50,601 bases of DNA, from contig JAUWGH010000012.1 in the NCBI GenBank assembly GCA_030606485.1, positions 1 through 50,601 of the forward strand, in the 5' to 3' direction. Below are positions 43,575-50,601 of this stretch, piece by piece; positions within the stretch are counted from its first letter, which is position 1; each line of letters starts with the position of its first letter. A program made the position numbers and the translations under genes. The notes under the pieces are model-generated. The model was given only the letters and a program-made list of their open reading frames with translations. It searched no databases and was not told the DNA's origin. Origin of the DNA: Promethearchaeota archaeon. Its GTDB lineage: Archaea > Asgardarchaeota > Lokiarchaeia > Sigyniarchaeales > SOKP01.

Positions 43575-44687
43575 TTATTTTTGGATTTTTTCAAGATATA
43601 AATTTTTTAGTTTAATTACTCTATTATAAAGTTTATCAATCTGTTTTATAATCTTTTTAAAGTTATGTAATTCATCGGTAATACTATAAGCGTTTTTGAT
43701 AAGTTTATTTTTAAAATTAGAATCATGGAGGATTTTTTCAATGCCAGTAATAAATTCATCATGATTATTTGCCTTATAACAAGATTCGCAGTGAATTAAC
43801 CAATCAAATGGCTCAATATTCCGGACAACAATAGGTAATTTACAAACTGAAGCTTCTAGAAGGGGGATTCCTTGATTTTCTGTGTAGGATGGATATATTA
43901 ACACATCAGCTCCATAATAAGGCTCGCAAATATTATCATAATAGCCTGTAAAAATACAATTTTTTAATTCGGATGCTTTTTTTACATAAATATTTTCTTT
44001 TATAGGTCCTACCCAAACGAACCAATAATTTGATAAATCTTTTGCACATCTAAAAAATTCATCTGGTCCTTTTTTTCTCCATGTATAACCAACATTTAAA
44101 ATGATTTTCCCATCTATTGGGATGTTGTATTTTTCATTTAAGAATTTTCTAAAATTCTCTCGATATTCTCTTTTCTCTTTAAATTTTTCGAATTTTATAC
44201 CGTTACTAACAACATAAATGGGTGGTCTTTTCTTTAATTTTAATCTTTTAAGAGAACTTTTAGAAAACTCTGTGGGAGTGATTAACATGTGGGAAATATT
44301 ATATAGAAATTTGAGATAAATTTTAGTTAATTTCCCCCAACTTATTATATTAGGTAGAAATCCACCTTCTAAATCCTCAACCGTAGTATGTGCATGTTGA
44401 ATAACTGCTGCATTATACTTTTTTCTCATAGTCCATAATTGATATGCGGTTAATGGATCAAAAGATGAACTAGCAATTATATCAACATTATTATTTTGAA
44501 CCCATTTGGGAATTGATTTTCCTTTATTTGGAATCCAAACGTTATGACCGTTGTTTCTTAATGAATTAATTACATCCCGAGTATTTGTCTCTATACCTCC
44601 TACGGTTTTTACGTTGGTAAATCTTTTGTATATACGAAAATTTTCAATAAAAATAATATTAAGAGGTTTAATCATTATTAATTTCAC
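43575..44687 (-). CDS. GT4 glycosyltransferase lying between the two paralogues
   Basis: The 370-residue GT-B protein has GGIETNTRDVINSLRNNGH (N-terminal acceptor loop), AAVIQHAHTTVEDLEGG, LNVGYTWRKKGPDEFFRCA (donor domain start) and YTENQGIPLLEASVCKLPIV in the EX7E region. It is distinct from its flanking neighbours. The gap to copy A downstream is 53 bp and that to copy B upstream is 131 bp, all on the minus strand, so the three may form one transcript for a glycan or glycolipid. The specificity is unknown. The first residues MKLIMIKPLN could include an alternative start at the second Met. Confidence 0.85.
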   Translation of the reverse strand: MKLIMIKPLNIIFIENFRIYKRFTNVKTVGGIETNTRDVINSLRNNGHNVWIPNKGKSIPKWVQNNNVDIIASSSFDPLTAYQLWTMRKKYNAAVIQHAHTTVEDLEGGFLPNIISWGKLTKIYLKFLYNISHMLITPTEFSKSSLKRLKLKKRPPIYVVSNGIKFEKFKEKREYRENFRKFLNEKYNIPIDGKIILNVGYTWRKKGPDEFFRCAKDLSNYWFVWVGPIKENIYVKKASELKNCIFTGYYDNICEPYYGADVLIYPSYTENQGIPLLEASVCKLPIVVRNIEPFDWLIHCESCYKANNHDEFITGIEKILHDSNFKNKLIKNAYSITDELHNFKKIIKQIDKLYNRVIKLKNLYLEKIQK

Positions 44688-44818
44688 TTAAATTTAATTT
44701 GGATTTCTAAAATTTTACATTTTTTATATAAATGATCTCTCTTTTAATTATCAACATATACTAAAGAATACCACATTGATGATTTTTTAAATTAAAATAA
44801 TTATAAATTAATTCTCTT

Positions 44819-46066
44819 TTAAAATAAAATTCCAGGAATTTTCTGTGTGAATTCGAACACCTTTTGAAACCTTTCTTCTTTAGACCTCTTATAATAACGT
44901 AAAGGGTATAATTCATTTATAGTAAATTTATAAATTTCAACCCATTTTTTTGCCACTTCATTTATCCTATGCATATTTGCATATTTTTTACAATTTTTTC
45001 CAAACTCTGCTCTTAAATCATCATCAGTAAATAATTGAATAACTTTATTTTCAAATTCTTTCAAATTATTAACGAGAAATCCAGTTTTTTTATGTCTTAT
45101 CACATCTTTTATACCGCATCCGTTTGCACCTACTGAAGGAGTGCCTTGGGCCATAGATTCTAATAAAACTAAACCTTCTGCTTCAATCCAACTGTATAGA
45201 CATGATACATCAGCTGTATTATAAATTTTTAATAATTCCAGGTCAGAAATGTATCCTGTTTGTGTTACATGCTCTTGTAATTTGTACCAATGAATTCTAC
45301 GCTTAACTGATTGTACGGATGGTCCTGTTCCAACTATTAATAAATGAGAATCAGGGATTTTTTTATGAATTCTTTTAAACGCTTTTACTACTTTTTCAAC
45401 ATTTTTTTCAGGAGATTGACGACATGCATAAACTAAAACTTTTTTATCACCGAGATTATATTTTTCTCTAATATCACTTCCATCAATTTTTTGAAAATAG
45501 AAATCATCAATACCATTTGTTAAGCTTATAATAGGATTTTTGAAAAATCTGTGTTCAAGTAGTAACTTCTTTTTTGAGGGGGTTGGAACAGAAATCAAAT
45601 CAAATTTTTGCCAAATATGTCTCTCCCATGCCCATAGAAAACCAGTCTTTTTCATTATCTTCCCTGCTATAGGAATATAGGTATCGGAATAATATGCAAG
45701 AGGAGAATGATGAGTTCCAACCATTGGGATACCTAAATATTTCGACCAAATAAGTCCCATCACTCCAATAGTTACAGGAGTCATAATATGGCTTATGTCT
45801 AAAAATTCATGCTCAGGAAAAAAATAATTGTGGATCGGGAGTGAGAATATTATTTCTGGGTTTGTTCCTACCCTAAATCCACCAACATCATGAATAAATA
45901 GATTTTTTGGTTTAGGTTCCCCATTTTGAATCTTTGGAGAAAAAATATGAACTCTGTGACCTGTTTTTGCTACAGCCTCGGCTAAACTTTTGACAGCTTT
46001 TGCAATCCCACTTATTTGGGAATACATCATACTGAAAAATCCAATATCAAGAATGTTTTTAGGCAT
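44819..46066 (-). CDS. GT4 glycosyltransferase, copy B
   Basis: This 415-residue paralogue of copy A has the same length and nearly the same motifs: FFSMMYSQISGIAKAVKSL, VGTHHSPLAYYSD, VLVYACRQSPEKNVEKVV, GTGPSVQS, and EAEGLVLLESMAQG in the EX7E region. Most positions agree with copy A by eye, and the 3' ends share long runs of identical bases, so the duplication is fairly recent or under gene conversion. It is the first gene of the minus-strand glycosyltransferase group. The differences (for example HTHHS against THNS and Q-rich loops) may mark sub-specialisation. The substrate is unknown. Confidence 0.9.
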   Translation of the reverse strand: MPKNILDIGFFSMMYSQISGIAKAVKSLAEAVAKTGHRVHIFSPKIQNGEPKPKNLFIHDVGGFRVGTNPEIIFSLPIHNYFFPEHEFLDISHIMTPVTIGVMGLIWSKYLGIPMVGTHHSPLAYYSDTYIPIAGKIMKKTGFLWAWERHIWQKFDLISVPTPSKKKLLLEHRFFKNPIISLTNGIDDFYFQKIDGSDIREKYNLGDKKVLVYACRQSPEKNVEKVVKAFKRIHKKIPDSHLLIVGTGPSVQSVKRRIHWYKLQEHVTQTGYISDLELLKIYNTADVSCLYSWIEAEGLVLLESMAQGTPSVGANGCGIKDVIRHKKTGFLVNNLKEFENKVIQLFTDDDLRAEFGKNCKKYANMHRINEVAKKWVEIYKFTINELYPLRYYKRSKEERFQKVFEFTQKIPGILF

Positions 46067-46359
46067 CTAAACTTGAACTCTATTATTTCCTAAAATTAGA
46101 AATAAAATTATTAATAGTTTGATATATATTTAATTAGCTATTTTTTTATATAAATCCTTGTTTATTAAAAAAATTGATAGTTTTTAATAAATTTCGTTCC
46201 ATCATTCCAAAATATTAATGGAAATAGGGAATTCTAAAAGGAAAACATTTATTATTGATTTTCGTAATTGATTTTTTTTATTCATCGTATTTTTTTTAAA
46301 TATTTTTTTTAAACAAATTTGATCAAAAAATTTTTTTACCATAAATTATTTTGTTTCCT

Positions 46360-46554
46360 ATGGATGAGGAACAAGAGAAGGTAATATTAGAAGAAATAAG
46401 AAGTATGAAATATCTTCCATACGCAATAGAGCTTATTTCCGTTGATGGAGATACTTATACCCTTCGTAATAATTGGGGCAACATAATTATATATATAAAG
46501 AAAGGGGATAAATATTTTCTGAAAGAGGAAGTAGAGATGGAAGAAAAAAAATAG
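46360..46554 (+). CDS. Small acidic hypothetical protein
   Basis: The protein has 64 residues from the ATG (a TTG nine bases upstream would add MFP). It reads as helix EEQEKVILEEIRSM, then strands YAIELISVDGDTYTLRN and GNIIIYIKKGDKYFL, with an acidic/basic tail EEVEMEEKK. It may be a small beta-rich domain. A T10 run follows directly, suggesting its own transcript. No family was recognised. The 290 bp upstream is AT-rich and gene-free, with TTTAAATA-like tracts that could form its promoter. Confidence 0.5.
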   Translation: MDEEQEKVILEEIRSMKYLPYAIELISVDGDTYTLRNNWGNIIIYIKKGDKYFLKEEVEMEEKK

Positions 46555-46555
46555 A

Positions 46556-46565
46556 TTTTTTTTTT
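46556..46565 (+). terminator. T10 run after the small acidic gene
   Basis: Ten T begin three bases after the TAG of the 64-residue gene, a likely terminator that isolates it from the next gene. Confidence 0.45.
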
Positions 46566-46702
46566 AGGAATATTTTTAGATTCCATATATTTTTACAATA
46601 TTATCTAAAAAAATGATCAATAAGAATTTATGTTAAAATAATTATTCTTTATTTAGAGAGATATTTCTTTATATAAATTTTTTATAAAAGGTTGTTCTTT
46701 AA

Positions 46703-47794
46703 TTGAGAAGAATTAGAAGGAATAGTGAACGGAGAACAGAATCTAAAGAGGGAGAAAAGTTTAGGGCTGTAGTAGATGATCGAACTTCAGTTACTATTAT
46801 TAACCGACCAGAGAATACGAAATTAATAATAAGAATTGATCTATCAAATAATTATGATCTACAAATTGAAGCATCGGAAGCGCCGATTGTAAATAAATTT
46901 ATTGGGAATCCGGAGCCATATGAAGTATCTATGGCAGATGTTAAGATTTTGGTGGAAGAGATTTTTCCTATTAATGATTCAATTAAGAAAGTTTTTGGGG
47001 ATGAAAAAGATTTAGATTTGAATAAGATAAGACTCTCAGTCGGGGGGGAAAAAAATGATTATGTGTCTATCGAAGAATCTGATTTGACTATTAATAATGT
47101 TCATCCTACATTAAATGGTTTGATGGAATTTATACAAGAAAATCGTGAAAGTATTTTTGGATTTTTAAATAGAGAGTATATAAATGAGGAAGGAAACATT
47201 ATATATTTAAGTTGCCAAAAAAAGAACCTTTCCCCTAATATTTCATCAATTAAATTAAAATTATTATCAAGTATGCAACAGAGAGGATATTTTTTACAAG
47301 AAGAACATAAATACTATGGTATACAACTTTACGTTATAATTGAGGCAAAAAAATTTGATGACGAGTTATTATACCAATTCCTTCAAGAGCTTGGAATTAA
47401 TTGGGAGATGATATATTTCAGAAGGAAATTATCATTGTTCGATTGGACCGGTATAGAATGTGAAAGGAATTCAGATAATTTAAAAGGTTATATTCGAGCG
47501 AAATATGAAAACCTAAACTATTTTGATATAAATAATATTACTCGAATTGTTGTAAAAAACCAATTATCTTTCAAGGTTGCTGATAAAATTGCATCTCTTC
47601 TGTATGGAATAAAAAGAGAGAGAGCAAATCAATATGGAGATGAGGAATATTCTACTACTCTGAAAAAGGCAGAAATTGTCGCAGCAACCAAGCTTGCATG
47701 TGCTTATCTCGGAGTTAAGAAGGAAATAATAATTGATAAAGATATTTCTCTTTTTGATGTGCAAAAGTATGAGAAAGAACTCACAAATATTTAA
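46703..47794 (+). CDS. Hypothetical protein, no recognised family
   Basis: The 363-residue soluble protein has a basic start (MRRIRRNSERRTESKEG). It reads as mixed alpha/beta: DRTSVTIINRPENTKLIIRID, a middle region SSIKLKLLSSMQQRGYFLQEE, YGIQLYVIIEAKKFDDELL, and a helical end TTLKKAEIVAATKLACAYLG. Repeated strand-helix text suggests two or three small alpha/beta modules. No Walker, metal-binding or HTH signature is seen. The start is TTG. An ADP-ribosylglycohydrolase gene follows after 171 bp on the same strand. Function unknown. Confidence 0.6.
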   Translation: MRRIRRNSERRTESKEGEKFRAVVDDRTSVTIINRPENTKLIIRIDLSNNYDLQIEASEAPIVNKFIGNPEPYEVSMADVKILVEEIFPINDSIKKVFGDEKDLDLNKIRLSVGGEKNDYVSIEESDLTINNVHPTLNGLMEFIQENRESIFGFLNREYINEEGNIIYLSCQKKNLSPNISSIKLKLLSSMQQRGYFLQEEHKYYGIQLYVIIEAKKFDDELLYQFLQELGINWEMIYFRRKLSLFDWTGIECERNSDNLKGYIRAKYENLNYFDINNITRIVVKNQLSFKVADKIASLLYGIKRERANQYGDEEYSTTLKKAEIVAATKLACAYLGVKKEIIIDKDISLFDVQKYEKELTNI

Positions 47795-47965
47795 TTTTTT
47801 TCTTCTAAGTCTATAATTATATCTCTTTTTTGTATAAATTCATCCTTCCAATTCATCCTTGGTCATAATAATCTTTTTAAAAGCAATTTTTACTCAAAAC
47901 AAAAATCTATATAAAATAAAAAAACAAGGAACTAGCAAGATCTAAAGATTTCCGAGATTTTTAAT

Positions 47966-49066
47966 TTGAAACAAATAAAATTTGAAAATTATTATAATAA
48001 AGTTTTAGGCAGTTGGATTGGTAGAGCTGCGGGAGACCATGTTGGTGCTCCAATTGAGTTTAAACCTTATGATTTTATTATGCAACAATATGGAACAATA
48101 GACTCTTATTTAAAACCGGTTGATGTTAATTATGTCAATGATGATGAAATGTATGAAATTTGTGCTCTTATTGCATTGGAAAAGCATGGAATTGATCTTT
48201 CTTCAAAAGATATTGCAAAAGAATGGGTTGATCGCCTATATAATCAAACTTTCACCGCAGAGAGAGTAGCTTTAAAAAATTTAAGAAAAGGAATAGAACC
48301 ACCCAAATCAGGAATTACAAAAAACATTTGGTATGATGCTATTGGAGCACAAATGAGAGCAGATATTTGGGGGCAAATATGTCCTGGTTGTCCAAGGATG
48401 GCTAAATATTATGCAGAAATTGATGGATCTATTTCACATGCCGGAATTGGCATTGATGGGGAAGTATATATAGCAATATTAATTTCTAATGCTTTTTTTG
48501 AAAAAGATATAAGAAAAAATATTCATAATTCAATAAAATTCCTTCCCTTGAGAGAAGAAAGTAGATATACAGATATGATTTTTAAAGCAATTGAATTATA
48601 TGATGAAAATCCAAATGATTTTCGTAAAGCAAGAGAGAAATTAATGGAATATTGGAATACTATAAGAGTAGAATTAGTACAAAAAGCTAACGTTAGAAGA
48701 AAGAGGGAATTCTTAAATCATGAGATATTATCAAGAGTTCATGTTTTACCTAATGCAGGCTTTATAATTTTATCATTATTGCATGGTGCCAATACAAAAG
48801 AAGATCCCCTTGGACGTTCAATTTGTATTGCAGCAATGCTTGGTTTGGACACAGATTGTAATTGTGGCAATGTAGGAGCGATTGTTGGGGCTCAAATTGG
48901 CGCAGAAATGATAAAATCGAAGTGGAGAGAGCCATTAAAAGATACTTTTAATACTTATGTTAAAGATTATGAACACTGGAAAATTTCAGAGTTGGCATCT
49001 AGAATTGCAAAAATTGGTAAGGAAATATGTGAAACCAAATGCAAGGATATTGTTAATATTATCTAA
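47966..49066 (+). CDS. ADP-ribosylglycohydrolase (DraG/ARH-like)
   Basis: ARH proteins remove ADP-ribose from proteins or small molecules with Mg2+. The opening GSWIGRAAGDHVGAPIEF and the closing GLDTDCNCGNVGAIVGAQIG are characteristic, the second supplying metal-binding Asp residues. The first metal motif, commonly TDDT, is NDDE here. HAGIGIDGEVY in the middle agrees with the family. The length (366) fits. The start is TTG in AATTTGAAAC. No ADP-ribosyltransferase is adjacent, so the target is unknown; family members also include crystallins and inactive forms. Confidence 0.85.
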   Translation: MKQIKFENYYNKVLGSWIGRAAGDHVGAPIEFKPYDFIMQQYGTIDSYLKPVDVNYVNDDEMYEICALIALEKHGIDLSSKDIAKEWVDRLYNQTFTAERVALKNLRKGIEPPKSGITKNIWYDAIGAQMRADIWGQICPGCPRMAKYYAEIDGSISHAGIGIDGEVYIAILISNAFFEKDIRKNIHNSIKFLPLREESRYTDMIFKAIELYDENPNDFRKAREKLMEYWNTIRVELVQKANVRRKREFLNHEILSRVHVLPNAGFIILSLLHGANTKEDPLGRSICIAAMLGLDTDCNCGNVGAIVGAQIGAEMIKSKWREPLKDTFNTYVKDYEHWKISELASRIAKIGKEICETKCKDIVNII

Positions 49067-49142
49067 TTTTAGTTTGTGTTATGTCTGATATAAACTATTT
49101 TTTTTTAAACTAAATCGATTTAGAATATGAGAATTATTTTTC

Positions 49143-50601
49143 TTATTCTTGATTTTTTTGATCTAAATTTTTTGGAATGGTAAAAACAAAAGTTGAGCCT
49201 TTTCCTACTTCGCTTGTGAAATCTATTGTTCCTCCGTGCATATATACTAATTTTCTAGTTATTGGTAATCCTAGCCCACTTCCCAAAATAGAAATAACTT
49301 CTGGTGATTCTACTCTCTTAAATTCCTTAAAGATGATATTAAAATCTTCCTTCGTAATCCCTATACCTGTATCAATCACTTGAAATTCCCACTGATCTTC
49401 TTTCTCCAAAATTTTAAGTGTTATTTTTCCCTTTTTAGTGAATTTTATGGCATTAGTTAATAAGTTATAAAATATTTCCTTTAACCTTATTGGATCTGCA
49501 TAGATATATTTATCCGTATCTAACCCAATAATTTCAAATTTTAATTTTTTCTTTTCATACATGGGTTGAATTGATGACTTTATTTGAGCAATATGACTTT
49601 TTAAGTGAATTTCTTGGAATCTTAAAATTAATTCGCCCGCTTCAATTCTTGAAATATCTAATATCTGATCAATCATATGTAACAAGTGTTCTCCAGAAGA
49701 TTTAATATCCTTTAGAAAATCGAATTGATCTTCATTTACTGGTCCATAAGAACTCTCAAGAAGTAAATCAGTAAATCCAATAATTGCATTTAGAGGAGTT
49801 CTTAACTCATGAGACATTGAACCCATAAATTCTGTCTTAAATTGTGAGGCTTTTAAGATCTGATCAAGATAAAGCTTCTGTTGGTCCACTGTTTCTTGCA
49901 ATTCCTTAGTTTTTATTTTCACCTCATTTTTCAATTGCTCAGTAAATTTCTCTCTTAATACTTCTGTTCTTTTTCTTTCTGTAATATCACGGGTTAGACT
50001 GTAAAAACCTATTTTTTTTCCATTAGAATCTAATTTTATATTACAAGTACCTTCATAGATTAGTTTCTCCCCATCATATCTAATATCTTCAATCTCAAAT
50101 CTTGCACTAGGAACTTCTTCTCTATAAACTTGATTGAAGATCTCGAATAACATTTTTATATATTTCTTATCTACAAAATCTGCATAATTTTTTCCTATCA
50201 TTTCATCTTTTGGAACGCCATAGAAATTACTATGATATTCATTTACAAAAGTATAATTACCCTTCAGATCAAGTTCAAAATATCCTTCTTCTATATTTTC
50301 GAGAATAGAGCGGTATTTTTTTTCGGATTCTTTTAATTTTTGTTCTACCTTCTTGCGCTCGGTAATATCTCTTGAAATTGTTAATGCTTTAGTTTCTCCG
50401 TTAGAATCGATATAAGTTTTTCCTTTAGTTTCAATCCATACATAGTGCCCGTCCTTATGTTTAAGTCGTAATTCTGCTATTCCTTCTCCATACTTAAAGC
50501 CATTTCTTAAAGCTTTCATGCCTTGTTTAATATCATCTGGATGTATTAAATCTAATCGGGTTTTTCCCAACATATCATCGTTAGAATAACCTAGAATTTT
50601 C
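49143..50601 (-). CDS. PAS-domain sensor histidine kinase (5'-truncated)
   Basis: The frame stays open to the right edge (KILGYSNDD precedes the first visible Met), so the N-terminus is missing. Visible parts: the end of a PAS domain with LIHPDDIKQ and a PAC-like KALTISRDITERKK, a second complete PAS/PAC with YRSILENIEEGYFELDLKG and SLTRDITERKR, a coiled-coil linker, the HisKA dimerisation helix with MSHELRTPLNAIIGF (phosphorylated His), and the HATPase domain with N box NLLTNAIKF, G1 box DTGIGI and G2 box GSGLGL. No membrane segment is seen in this part. There is no response regulator next to it in the window. Confidence 0.92.
   Translation of the reverse strand, partial: KILGYSNDDMLGKTRLDLIHPDDIKQGMKALRNGFKYGEGIAELRLKHKDGHYVWIETKGKTYIDSNGETKALTISRDITERKKVEQKLKESEKKYRSILENIEEGYFELDLKGNYTFVNEYHSNFYGVPKDEMIGKNYADFVDKKYIKMLFEIFNQVYREEVPSARFEIEDIRYDGEKLIYEGTCNIKLDSNGKKIGFYSLTRDITERKRTEVLREKFTEQLKNEVKIKTKELQETVDQQKLYLDQILKASQFKTEFMGSMSHELRTPLNAIIGFTDLLLESSYGPVNEDQFDFLKDIKSSGEHLLHMIDQILDISRIEAGELILRFQEIHLKSHIAQIKSSIQPMYEKKKLKFEIIGLDTDKYIYADPIRLKEIFYNLLTNAIKFTKKGKITLKILEKEDQWEFQVIDTGIGITKEDFNIIFKEFKRVESPEVISILGSGLGLPITRKLVYMHGGTIDFTSEVGKGSTFVFTIPKNLDQKNQE

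Noticed and set aside
42274-46066. The GT group as a mobile island
   Set aside because: No transposase, integrase, terminal repeats or tRNA site flanks it, and base composition matches the surroundings.
46067-46359. T-rich 290-bp stretch examined for an RNA gene or CRISPR leader
   Set aside because: No repeat units, stable stem or conserved element is visible; it seems to hold only promoters.

Overview
The window is about 50.6 kb of AT-rich, densely coded archaeal DNA. It almost certainly comes from an Asgard (Promethearchaeota) archaeon, probably Lokiarchaeia-like, though the exact class cannot be fixed from the sequence. The archaeal core is shown by a type II 3-dehydroquinate synthase, ribosomal protein eL33 (L35Ae), an FrhB-family protein, a Dpo4-type polymerase and an XPD-type helicase. 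The Asgard signal comes from eukaryotic-signature-like genes: an ESCRT-III protein, a Rab-like small GTPase, two Roadblock/LC7 proteins, two longin-like proteins, a presenilin-type GxGD protease and a zinc-finger/coiled-coil protein with a TRIM-like layout. Several genes appear to start with TTG. I found no rRNA, tRNA, CRISPR array or insertion sequence.

Layout. 0-5 kb: a carbohydrate block with a GH130 glycoside phosphorylase (cut by the left edge) carrying a C-terminal winged helix, a GT4 fused to an alpha-barrel domain, and a GPH-type sugar transporter. 5-14.6 kb: the signature-protein block, with Roadblock proteins, a P-loop kinase, a CPBP-family membrane protein that has lost catalytic residues, GH57, a longin-like protein, AroB', ESCRT-III, the TRIM-like protein and eL33. 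14.7-25.2 kb: metabolism, with an M20 peptidase, an HdrD-like/GlcD-like redox pair, a membrane M28 peptidase, an SDR epimerase, a UROD-like protein, a longin-wHTH protein and Dpo4. 25.4-33.3 kb: a C69 hydrolase, glycogen synthase with a DUF3795 protein, an SDR relic, membrane proteins, an MFS transporter and an XPD-type helicase whose start is disrupted by one base.

33.4-37.7 kb: a membrane protein, the Rab-like GTPase, an HTH-FrhB pair, and a coiled-coil protein with a Pro-containing linker and a WH2-like motif near its end. 37.8-41.8 kb: a minus-strand cluster of presenilin-like protease, ferredoxin-nitroreductase, SCP2-like protein and a VAO/GlcD-type FAD oxidase. 41.9-46.1 kb: a PRC-barrel protein and three GT4 glycosyltransferases, two of them close paralogues flanking the third. 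46.3-50.6 kb: two unrecognised genes, an ADP-ribosylglycohydrolase and a PAS histidine kinase cut by the right edge.

The most interesting candidates are the ESCRT-III/TRIM-like convergent pair, the WH2-like coiled-coil protein (possible actin binding), the GH130-wHTH fusion with its GT4 partner (a possible intracellular mannoside storage or turnover cycle), the presenilin/SCP2/redox cluster, and the one-base disruption at the start of the XPD-like gene. All functional calls rest on motifs read by eye; no database search was run.
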